From the NCBI GenBank assembly GCA_028876035.1, contig JAGWTK010000018.1:1-21570 (forward strand): 21,570 nt of DNA, given 5' to 3'. The notes below the pieces were generated by a model, which worked only from the letters and a program-made list of their open reading frames with translations, ran no database searches and was not told the origin of the DNA. Positions 14,944 to 21,570 of this stretch are shown here, one piece after another. The translations under genes and the position numbers were made by a program. Position 1 is the first letter of the stretch. Every line of letters starts with the position of its first letter. The DNA comes from Bacteroidota bacterium (GTDB lineage Bacteria > Bacteroidota > Bacteroidia > Chitinophagales > Chitinophagaceae).

Positions 14944-15843
14944 ATGTCCCGAAAATTTATCTTCCTTATTAACCCTATCTCTGGTGTTGCCTCAAAAAAA
15001 GGACTGCCGGCTCTTATCGAAGCAACAGCAAGAAAATACGATAAACACTTTGAAATTCTTCCCACCGTAGCAAGCGGCGACTATCATTTTGTAAAACAAA
15101 AAATCCGGGAAGAAAATTATACTGATATCATTATCTGCGGCGGCGATGGATCAGTAAACAGTATCGTAGGAGATTTGCGTGACCAGGAGGTGAATTTCGG
15201 CATCGTGCCACTTGGCTCAGGGAACGGACTCGCGCTGGGCGCAAAAATTCCCAAAGCCAGCGCGAAAGCGATTGAGCTTGTTTTCACCGGAAAAGCATCG
15301 GCAGTCGACGCTTTCCTGATCAACCGTTCATTTGCGTGTATGCTTTGCGGACTCGGCTTTGATGCACAGGTAGCGCATGACTTCGCCAAACAGAAAAAAC
15401 GCGGATTGCTTACCTATGCCCGTCAATCGGTGAAGCAATTTTTTTCTGCCAAACCCTATTCCTTCGACATCGACCTGGGCGATACCCAATTCAATTCAGA
15501 AGCCTATTTCATCAGCATCGCCAACAGCAACCAGTTTGGCAACCAGGTAACCATTGCTCCAAAGGCAAGCCTGAGCGATGGCTTGCTGGATATTGTGATA
15601 GTGCGCAAGATGAACAAAGCCCAGTTGCCGGTATCCCTGTTGAACCAGATTGCCGGTAATAACCGGATTTCCGACCCGCATATGCTGAAAAAATCGGGAA
15701 TTATCTATCTCCAGGCCGACCGGCTTTCTATACAAAATATCGACCATGCGCCCCTGCATGTTGACGGGGAACCGGTGGAAACTGCCGGTGCTTTTACGAT
15801 CAAAGTGCTGCCAGGCTGTTTCCGGCTGATACAACCTGCCTAA
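14944..15843 (+). CDS. Diacylglycerol/sphingosine kinase-like lipid kinase (YegS/BmrU family)
   Basis: This 299-residue protein carries the DAGK catalytic fold: FLINPISG (7-14), the nucleotide-binding GGDGS (66-70), PLGSGNGLA (89-97) in place of the usual GTxNDFA, GLGFDAQV (137-144) and the C-terminal APKASLSDGLLDIVIV (205-220) with D212 and D216, then HVDGEPVE near the end. It should phosphorylate a membrane lipid such as diacylglycerol or a sphingoid base at the cytosolic face. Bacteroidota such as this often make sphingolipids, so a sphingoid substrate is possible but unproven. A TTG at 14926 would give six more residues but falls on the promoter element; the ATG at 14944 is chosen. It faces the patatin gene, 21 bases away. 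Confidence 0.88.
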   Translation: MSRKFIFLINPISGVASKKGLPALIEATARKYDKHFEILPTVASGDYHFVKQKIREENYTDIIICGGDGSVNSIVGDLRDQEVNFGIVPLGSGNGLALGAKIPKASAKAIELVFTGKASAVDAFLINRSFACMLCGLGFDAQVAHDFAKQKKRGLLTYARQSVKQFFSAKPYSFDIDLGDTQFNSEAYFISIANSNQFGNQVTIAPKASLSDGLLDIVIVRKMNKAQLPVSLLNQIAGNNRISDPHMLKKSGIIYLQADRLSIQNIDHAPLHVDGEPVETAGAFTIKVLPGCFRLIQPA

Positions 15844-15864
15844 CGTGCTGGTATAGCCGAAGTT

Positions 15865-18111
15865 CTATTTTGCCTTGAGACTGTCGGGCATTTGCAATTG
15901 CAGAAAGCTCCGGAAGGAGGCGGCGTTGTCGCTGTTATCAAGCGCGCCCAGGATGTTCTTCTTTTCCCGCTGTGTGAGATGGAAATTTAGCGCCGCTTTT
16001 GCATCTGCATTCGAAGCGGCATATTGAAAAGAGATACGATAAAGCCGGTTGCTGAGTAGTTGTTGGGTAAGTCCGAAATTGGCCGACTGGTTATATTCCT
16101 GCATTTTGTACCAGTTGAACTGCAGCAGCAGCATAGGTTTGGTTACCAGTTCTGATATATCGCCCGACTCAAACGGATCGTCCCAGCCACCGGCATTGCG
16201 ATCGCGAATTTGCAGCATCACTACCCCCGCGGTATTTTCCTGCAGCCATTCTTTGAATACATCTGTAAACCGAAGGGCGGTTTCACCCCCGTAATTGTCG
16301 CGCAAACCGGCGTCCATCACATCTATCACCGGTGTACTTGGCAGCCATACATTCGGCAGTACATAGGGGAAAGTAGCATTCATGCGCAGGGCCGTGAGTA
16401 AGCGCATATTAAGCGGATCCTGCTTCGCAAACAATGCTGCAAAATCGATTTCATCCGGATCGGGTGCGGGTGAGTGCGCACTGTCGTAATATGGTTTCAT
16501 CAGGAAGCTCACGGGCTGTGTACTGATAACCATTTTGCGGCCATCGCGGGCAATCACTGCATTGAAGAACATCAACGGTGTTTTGGCAGCCTTTTCATCT
16601 GCCGCAATATCTTTCAGCTGCCGGCCAAGCAGGTTGCGCGTATTCACCCGCAGGGCCTCTTCAAAGGCATAGCCGCGATCTTTAATATAGGAATAGTTGC
16701 CAATGGTAAATTTCTGCGCAGGTGCAGCGAGATCCCTTGCAACCAGTGAAGTAAAGGTGGGATTGAGCAGGTCTTTGGAAATATCATCAACATATTTACT
16801 GCTGTAGAGATAAAGGTTTTTTCCGGCTGACCTTTCCCTGGCCAGCTCCCGGTAATAGGCCGCGCCCAGCATACCACCGGAAGCACCGGTAATTAAAAAG
16901 GTCTTGTCCATCAGTTTGCCACCACTCAAACTATCCAGGCGTTGCAATACACTCAGGCTAAACGTGGCGCTGCGCGTACCACCTCCGCTCACATTTACAA
17001 TGTACAGCCAGGGTTTTGCTTCAGCTTGTTTCTTCTTCCATCGCTCCAGTATGGCGATCATGTTTTCTTTATCTGCCGCGACCTTCGCAGGGGTGCACAA
17101 AGCCTGCAGGCTTTCCTTCGTGTAATCGGCCCGGCCGGCTGTTTTTGAATAGTTAAGCCCGTATGCTTTGTTGGTGGGATCAATTACTTCGTAGCGATAC
17201 AGTACATTCAGCAGCAGGATGAGCAATACAAAAAAAGGTACACTCCAGCTCTGGAGAAAATAGGAAAATGCACCAGCCACCGACACCAGGATCGCAAAGA
17301 AAATGGTAATACTGGCCGCTGCCGGCAGCTGGAAATAGTGATTGTCGAGGAAGAACCCAACAAGAATAAGCGTAACAAAAGCGATGAAAACAGACAACAT
17401 AGCGGCGAAATTGTGCCGGCTGAATACGGTATCAATGAAACTGGCGCTGTAGTGTGCTACGTCACGAACCGGTCGCACCGATAAGGGGGTATTCAAATAA
17501 GACGTCACCTTTATCAGGCGGCTGCCTCCGCTGGTGAGGGCAACCTGCGGACGAAAACTCGTCTTAAACTCCGCAGGATTGTTGATGACCGCGGCCATTC
17601 GCTCCATGATGGACTTATCTGCCCTGAAAAAATAGAGAAATGAAATAGTAATAATCAACGCAAATCCAAGCAGAAATCCTGTAATCAGGAGGAATACCTG
17701 GGTACTGCTGTTTAGTTCGCGGTACTTATTGAAATAAAGCGCATGCAAAAAATAATACAGCAGGAAGACGATTGGTATAATGCTGTTGTTGATGCAGTAC
17801 TTGAGGAATGGGCGCGTAGTGGTTGCCAAAAATTTGAAGTGACGGCAGAACAATACAAAGCTGGTAATGTTCCAGCTCATAATGAAGATGGCTACCGACA
17901 TACCCACAATGCCAGCACTCACTGCATCTACATTGCCCAGGTATTCGGGCGCCAGATAGAGTGAGTTCACGCCATAGGTCTTCATGAATCCGCCGCCCAC
18001 CGCACCGAACAATACCATCCAAAAAACAAGCAGTATTTGAAATTTTTTGAAATGGAGCAGCAGCAGCTGTACCGGAAAGGAATAAAATATGGCCCTGGCC
18101 CGCTCCTTCAT
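15865..18111 (-). CDS. Membrane-embedded patatin-like phospholipase
   Basis: This 748-residue protein has an N-terminal membrane region with about seven hydrophobic helices (near 27-45, 63-88, 110-127, 138-163, 234-254, 265-286, 289-305) and a C-terminal patatin domain (about 368-640). The patatin motifs are present: the oxyanion loop SGGGTR (375-380), nucleophile elbow GASGG (409-413, S411) and the dyad aspartate D600 in DAGL, the variant of the usual DGG. It should be an active lipid acyl hydrolase fixed in the inner membrane. The join of a polytopic domain to patatin is less usual than soluble or outer-membrane patatins. The frame opens at a TTG at 18153, but the perfect -7 element at 18147-18140 lies between, so the ATG at 18111 is chosen. 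Confidence 0.87.
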   Translation of the reverse strand: MKERARAIFYSFPVQLLLLHFKKFQILLVFWMVLFGAVGGGFMKTYGVNSLYLAPEYLGNVDAVSAGIVGMSVAIFIMSWNITSFVLFCRHFKFLATTTRPFLKYCINNSIIPIVFLLYYFLHALYFNKYRELNSSTQVFLLITGFLLGFALIITISFLYFFRADKSIMERMAAVINNPAEFKTSFRPQVALTSGGSRLIKVTSYLNTPLSVRPVRDVAHYSASFIDTVFSRHNFAAMLSVFIAFVTLILVGFFLDNHYFQLPAAASITIFFAILVSVAGAFSYFLQSWSVPFFVLLILLLNVLYRYEVIDPTNKAYGLNYSKTAGRADYTKESLQALCTPAKVAADKENMIAILERWKKKQAEAKPWLYIVNVSGGGTRSATFSLSVLQRLDSLSGGKLMDKTFLITGASGGMLGAAYYRELARERSAGKNLYLYSSKYVDDISKDLLNPTFTSLVARDLAAPAQKFTIGNYSYIKDRGYAFEEALRVNTRNLLGRQLKDIAADEKAAKTPLMFFNAVIARDGRKMVISTQPVSFLMKPYYDSAHSPAPDPDEIDFAALFAKQDPLNMRLLTALRMNATFPYVLPNVWLPSTPVIDVMDAGLRDNYGGETALRFTDVFKEWLQENTAGVVMLQIRDRNAGGWDDPFESGDISELVTKPMLLLQFNWYKMQEYNQSANFGLTQQLLSNRLYRISFQYAASNADAKAALNFHLTQREKKNILGALDNSDNAASFRSFLQLQMPDSLKAK

Positions 18112-18139
18112 AAGATGGTGAATAATCAGAAATGTACTA

Positions 18140-18147
18140 CAAAAATA
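18140..18147 (-). promoter_or_regulatory. -7 promoter element of the patatin gene
   Basis: On the minus strand this reads TATTTTTG, a perfect TAnnTTTG, 28 bases before the ATG at 18111 and just after the ctaA terminator hairpin. No TTG is found at the normal -33 distance. Confidence 0.52.
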
Positions 18148-18157
18148 ATGCAATCAA

Positions 18158-18173
18158 AAGCAGCCCCCTGCTT
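18158..18173 (-). terminator. Short terminator-like hairpin at the end of ctaA
   Basis: On the minus strand AAGCAG and CTGCTT form a 6-bp stem with a GGGG loop, running into TTTTG. The first arm overlaps the last bases of the ctaA stop codon. The stem is short and the T tract only four bases, so it may be weak, but it fits separate transcription of the patatin gene. Confidence 0.48.
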
Positions 18174-19239
18174 ATTTAACAGCCTGTTTCGTGTTACGAA
18201 TAAGAAACAACATCCACACCATTAGCAGAAGGTAAAGCAAGGCAACGATTTGGTGGAACTGCGCGAGCCAGTCGAACAAGACCCAGTGATTGGGAATAAT
18301 ATACGGACTACTGAGCACGGTGCATACACCCAGGGCTACCTGCACCAGGATCAGAACTGAGGGCCACAGGATGGTTTTCTGCAACAATGCGGGTTTGTGC
18401 GGATGGCGGTACAAGCGGTAGGTAAACACGAGGGTAGCTATCAGCAACAGGTACGCCAGTCCACGGTGAATAAAATGAACGGTGATTTTATTTTCGACCA
18501 GGGCAGATGGTGTGGCAAATAAAAAATGCGGCCACCATTGACCGTTGATGGTTGGCCAGGTTGGCGCTGCTGATGCGGCTTTATGCCCCGCCATCAATGC
18601 ACCATAAATAAGCTGGAAAAACAGGACGACGATAATCAACCAGTTGGTATTCCTGATGCGGCTGTTGCGGGTGATTTGCGTTGCAGGAACAGCCAGTTCC
18701 AGTCCAAACCACCAGGCATAACAGATAAGTACAAGCGCAAATACAAAATGAAGGGCCAGTTTAACGGGTTTAACATACACCATATCGTCCGTGAGTCCGC
18801 TTTTTACCATGATCCAACCAATAGCCCCCTGCATGGCGCCCAGCAGGAACAGGATCAGCAAAGGTTTGATCATGGAGGCCTTCATGTATCGTTTTGCGAC
18901 CAGCCACACGAAACCAACTACAAATACAACAGCAATCAACCTTGCCCAAAGGCGGTGGAACCATTCCCAGAAGAAAATGAATTTGAAATTACTGAGGGTG
19001 AAGTCGGTATTCAGGAGATGAAACTGCGGTGTTTGTTTGTATTTGTCAAACTCGGCCAGCCATTGTTGTTCGTTGAGCGGTGGCAATGCACCCGTAACCA
19101 CATTCCATTCTGTGATAGAAAGTCCGGAACCGGTAAGCCGCGTGATACCACCGAGGACCACCTGTATCACCAGCATGCCCACGCCAATGAAGATCCAGTT
19201 GGCCACAGCTTTTTTTCCGGAGGAAGGGCTTAACACCAT
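18172..19239 (-). CDS. ctaA: Heme A synthase (COX15/CtaA family)
   Basis: This 355-residue membrane protein has eight predicted helices in two similar four-helix halves, as in the COX15/CtaA family, which oxidises the C8 methyl of heme O to give heme A for aa3-type cytochrome oxidases. Seen: VVLGGITRLTGSGLSITEWN at the start (29-46), and the four heme-ligand histidines H95 (EWFHR), H164 (LALHF), H258 (FIHRG) and H329 (QFHQ). No cysteine pair lies in the first outer loop (about 45-90), unlike the Bacillus enzyme, so it is of the COX15-like type. It lies 52 bases after cydB on the same strand, although cytochrome bd needs heme d and not heme A. A perfect -7 element seven bases before the ATG suggests its own, leaderless transcript. 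Confidence 0.93.
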   Translation of the reverse strand: MVLSPSSGKKAVANWIFIGVGMLVIQVVLGGITRLTGSGLSITEWNVVTGALPPLNEQQWLAEFDKYKQTPQFHLLNTDFTLSNFKFIFFWEWFHRLWARLIAVVFVVGFVWLVAKRYMKASMIKPLLILFLLGAMQGAIGWIMVKSGLTDDMVYVKPVKLALHFVFALVLICYAWWFGLELAVPATQITRNSRIRNTNWLIIVVLFFQLIYGALMAGHKAASAAPTWPTINGQWWPHFLFATPSALVENKITVHFIHRGLAYLLLIATLVFTYRLYRHPHKPALLQKTILWPSVLILVQVALGVCTVLSSPYIIPNHWVLFDWLAQFHQIVALLYLLLMVWMLFLIRNTKQAVK

Positions 19240-19246
19240 AGCGCCG

Positions 19247-19254
19247 CAAAGGTA
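19247..19254 (-). promoter_or_regulatory. -7 promoter element of ctaA, giving a leaderless mRNA
   Basis: On the minus strand this reads TACCTTTG, a perfect TAnnTTTG, followed by only seven bases and then the ctaA ATG at 19239. Transcription should begin on or beside the start codon. No good -33 TTTG is visible at the usual distance. Confidence 0.58.
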
Positions 19255-19291
19255 TTCAAGGATACAATAGGATGATGCAGGTAGTAAATAA

Positions 19292-20338
19292 TTAAAGACT
19301 CATTTCATCCAGTTTTACTTTTCCCTTGAAAGTCCAGAATACAAACCCGGTGTACAATAGCACCAGCGGCGTTCCAATCAATGCAATGGTAAGCAGTATA
19401 CCCATTGTTTTGGGCGATGCCGCCGCGTTTTGTACCGTAATGCTGTGTCCGGGATACTGTGGCGAATAGACAAGGAAAGGAAATACTTCCACTGCCACGA
19501 GTACCAATAAAGCAGCAATGGTAATAGAAGAACTAAGAAACCCCAGGCGAAAGTTGCGCTTTTTGAGGCAGCGTGGAATATTGGCGATCGCCAGTGTCAT
19601 GATCAGTGGTAAAACAAATAAAGCAGGGTTCGAACGAATGCGATCACTCAGGTGGGGAATGTACAACAGGCTGTAAAAAGTAGACAGCGCAAAACTTATC
19701 ACGAAGAAGATGGTAAAGTTTTTGGCAAGTACGGTGAGCCGGGTATAGAGGCGATTTTCTGTTTTCATACCGAGATAAATAGCACCATGCAGCATAAACA
19801 GGGAAAGCGTGGTGACAGCGATCAACAGGGAGAAGGGGTTAATGAACGAAAGCCAGTTGCCGCTGAATTCGTGATCGGCATTAAGCGGTATTCCCAGCGC
19901 AATATTTCCCAGCATCAGTCCCAGGCAAAACGCAATTACAATACTCGACACACAATAAGCGATGTCCCAGCCACGGCGCCACCATTCCATTGGTTGTTTG
20001 CTGCGGAACTCAATGGATACAGCGCGTACAATGATGCCCGTTAGAAACACCATGAACGGGATATAGAATGCCGAAAAAATAGCGGCATACGCCACCGGAA
20101 AACCGGCGAACAAGGCACCCCCGCCGATTACGAGCCACACTTCATTTCCATCGAACATGGGTCCAATGGCGTTGATCGCAATCCGCCGGCTCTGTTCTTT
20201 TTTGAGGAACAGGTGCAGCGCACCCGCGCCGAGGTCGAACCCGTCGAGGATGGCATAGCCACTGATGACCGCGCCGAATACAAGAAACCACCAGACGTTG
20301 ACATCCATACCCCAAAAAGTTTGCAGTGTTGTTTGCAT
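19292..20338 (-). CDS. cydB: Cytochrome bd ubiquinol oxidase subunit II
   Basis: This 348-residue polytopic protein is the CydB subunit of the bd-type terminal oxidase, which pairs with CydA in the inner membrane to reduce oxygen to water with electrons from quinol. Seen: the N-terminal signature ISGYAILDGFDLGAGAL, the block IGPMFDGNEVWLVIGGGALFAGFP, and about eight to nine hydrophobic helices with the expected charged ends. Length fits the family. The ATG at 20338 is 12 bases after the cydA stop, so the two are surely co-transcribed and probably translationally coupled. No cydX-like small frame follows in the 52 bases before ctaA, and no cydCD transporter genes are in the window. Confidence 0.95.
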   Translation of the reverse strand: MQTTLQTFWGMDVNVWWFLVFGAVISGYAILDGFDLGAGALHLFLKKEQSRRIAINAIGPMFDGNEVWLVIGGGALFAGFPVAYAAIFSAFYIPFMVFLTGIIVRAVSIEFRSKQPMEWWRRGWDIAYCVSSIVIAFCLGLMLGNIALGIPLNADHEFSGNWLSFINPFSLLIAVTTLSLFMLHGAIYLGMKTENRLYTRLTVLAKNFTIFFVISFALSTFYSLLYIPHLSDRIRSNPALFVLPLIMTLAIANIPRCLKKRNFRLGFLSSSITIAALLVLVAVEVFPFLVYSPQYPGHSITVQNAAASPKTMGILLTIALIGTPLVLLYTGFVFWTFKGKVKLDEMSL

Positions 20339-20350
20339 GACCTGGTTGAA

Positions 20351-21570
20351 TTATGCCGTAATGGATGGAATACCTCTTTTTGTATGCTCGCCCGCATCGC
20401 TTTCCGGATCCTGCTCGGGACCGTGTTTTATCTTTTGGTTCAGCAGGAACAGGAAAAGGAACAGCAATAAAGCGTATACAAGCGTGAAAAGTATCAATGA
20501 AAACAGCACGTGCCCGGCCTTTACTGTTTTCGACAATGCATCACTCGTTTTTAAAAGGCCGTACACCACCCAGGGCTGGCGGCCCATTTCTGCAGTAAAC
20601 CACCCGCATTCATTGGCCACCTGGGGTAACAGTACTGCCCAAACGAAGATCCGCAGCAGCCAGCGCTTTTCAAACAGGCTGTTCTTTTTCCAGTACCAGC
20701 AGGCAACTAAACAAAGAGCAATCATCAGCAGCCCGCAGATGATCATCAGGTGGTAAAACTGGAATACGGCGTTTACCTGGGTGGGACGTTCGTCGGGGGC
20801 AAAACTCTTCAGTCCTTTTACGGGGGTATTAAAATGCCCGGTCGACAAAAAACTCAGTCCGCCCGGGATCGCCGGACCCAATGTTGTCTGCTTTCCGGCG
20901 TCAGCCCAACCAAACAAATACATCGGCGCCGGAGCCAGTGAATCAAAATGCCCCTCCATGGTGGCCAGCTTTGCCGGTTGGTATTTTGCTACGCCTTCCG
21001 CGCTTTTTGAGCCTGCCCATAACTGCGACAAAGCAGAGAGCGTTGCTACCACCAGGGCAATTTTGAAGGCCGGAATGGCGATGGAAAGATGTCTTTTTTT
21101 AAGAATATACCAGGCATTGATGCTAAGCACCAGGAAGGAACCCGCGAGGAAAGCGCCGATCCAAACATGCGTGAGGCGATCGATGCTGGAAGGATTGTTG
21201 ACCATCGCCCAGAAATCGGTGATTTCCGCCCGCGCCTGCATCCCTTCGCCTACAATATGAAAGCCCGCCGGTGTTTGTTGCCAGGAATTGGCGACCACAA
21301 TCCATACCGCAGAAAACATGGAGCCGAGAAAAACCATGATGGTGGCGAAGAAATGCACCACGGGTTTTGTTCGCTTCCAGCCGAACAGCAAGATGCCGAG
21401 AAAACCCGATTCCAGCGCAAACGCGAATATGCCTTCGGCAGCAAGTGCACTTCCGAAGATATCGCCCACGTATTTCGAGTAGGTAGCCCAGTTAGTACCA
21501 AATTCGAACTCCATGATAATGCCGGTGGCGACCCCAATAGAAAAAATCAGTGCAAAGATCCGGATCCAGA
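20351..21570 (-). CDS. cydA: Cytochrome bd ubiquinol oxidase subunit I (5' end outside window)
   Basis: The open frame runs off the right edge, giving 405 visible residues; the Met at 21514 is internal, because the 18 codons before it read WIRIFALIFSIGVATGII, matching the family just before MEFEFGTNW. About 50 N-terminal residues, including the first heme-ligand histidine, are missing. Seen: EGIFAFALES with the paired glutamates for the high-spin hemes, LTHVWIGAF with the heme b558 histidine, a quinol-loop GRQPW motif, and FYHLMIICG with the probable second b558 ligand methionine. The full protein would be near 455 residues, well below E. coli CydA (522), so it belongs to the short Q-loop class. 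It binds hemes b558, b595 and d with CydB and forms the oxygen-reduction site. Confidence 0.95.
   Translation of the reverse strand, partial: WIRIFALIFSIGVATGIIMEFEFGTNWATYSKYVGDIFGSALAAEGIFAFALESGFLGILLFGWKRTKPVVHFFATIMVFLGSMFSAVWIVVANSWQQTPAGFHIVGEGMQARAEITDFWAMVNNPSSIDRLTHVWIGAFLAGSFLVLSINAWYILKKRHLSIAIPAFKIALVVATLSALSQLWAGSKSAEGVAKYQPAKLATMEGHFDSLAPAPMYLFGWADAGKQTTLGPAIPGGLSFLSTGHFNTPVKGLKSFAPDERPTQVNAVFQFYHLMIICGLLMIALCLVACWYWKKNSLFEKRWLLRIFVWAVLLPQVANECGWFTAEMGRQPWVVYGLLKTSDALSKTVKAGHVLFSLILFTLVYALLLFLFLFLLNQKIKHGPEQDPESDAGEHTKRGIPSITA

Noticed and set aside
15823..15859. Imperfect hairpin between the convergent lipid kinase and patatin genes
   Set aside because: CGGCT/AGCCG plus ATAC/GTAT can pair with one bulge and an 18-base loop, but there is no T tract on either strand, so I do not call it a terminator.
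18583..19233. 216-codon plus-strand frame antisense to ctaA
   Set aside because: No domain features; the opposite strand carries all four heme-ligand histidines of heme A synthase.
21123..21514. Met at 21514 as the true start of cydA
   Set aside because: The frame continues to the window edge with residues typical of CydA before MEFEFGTNW, so the gene is truncated by the window rather than starting there.

Overview
The window looks like chromosomal DNA from a Bacteroidota bacterium, most likely of the Chitinophagaceae type. Four things point there. A large secreted protein ends in a type IX secretion (T9SS) sorting domain. Enolase sits beside a DivIC/FtsB-like septum protein. Several starts have the Bacteroidota -7 promoter element TAnnTTTG upstream, and Shine-Dalgarno sequences are generally poor. 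The family assignment is inference from protein style and moderate GC content; no rRNA or tRNA is present to confirm it. I see no insertion sequence, prophage, CRISPR array or tRNA. Almost the whole window is densely coding, ordinary chromosome.

Layout from left to right. 1-1.1 kb: a secreted MTA/SAH nucleosidase-like enzyme (+) and a small YqaE/Pmp3-like membrane protein (-), whose stop codons share one CTAG. 1.3-2.3 kb: a Nudix/NrtR-type winged-helix regulator (+) and a small conserved protein of unknown function (-). 2.5-4.2 kb: divIC-like gene and eno (both -), separated by a clear terminator. 4.3-7.6 kb: a two-domain M16 zinc protease and a GNAT acetyltransferase (+), overlapping by one base. 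7.6-9.8 kb: a multi-pass HGSNAT/DUF5009-like acyltransferase (-) and, divergently, an alpha/beta hydrolase (+). 9.9-13.5 kb: an esterase/LamG/T9SS multidomain protein (-). 13.5-13.9 kb: the one sizeable AT-rich intergenic region, holding an inverted repeat. 13.9-15.8 kb: a KAS III (FabH-like) enzyme and a DAG/sphingosine-kinase-like lipid kinase (+). 15.9-18.1 kb: a membrane-anchored patatin (-). 18.2-21.6 kb: ctaA (heme A synthase), cydB and cydA (cytochrome bd oxidase), all (-), with cydA running off the right edge.

Functional links. cydA and cydB are 12 bases apart and surely one operon; ctaA follows with its own promoter-like element, so a respiratory-chain module occupies the right end. 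The KAS III, lipid kinase and patatin next to it all act on acyl chains or lipids, so a membrane-lipid grouping is plausible but not proven. The M16 protease and GNAT are probably translationally coupled.

No gene cluster here looks like a wholly new system. The points most worth checking are two promoters so close to ATG that the mRNAs should be leaderless (lipid kinase and ctaA), the seven-helix membrane patatin, the exported nucleosidase, and the inverted repeat in the 393-base gap before the KAS III gene.
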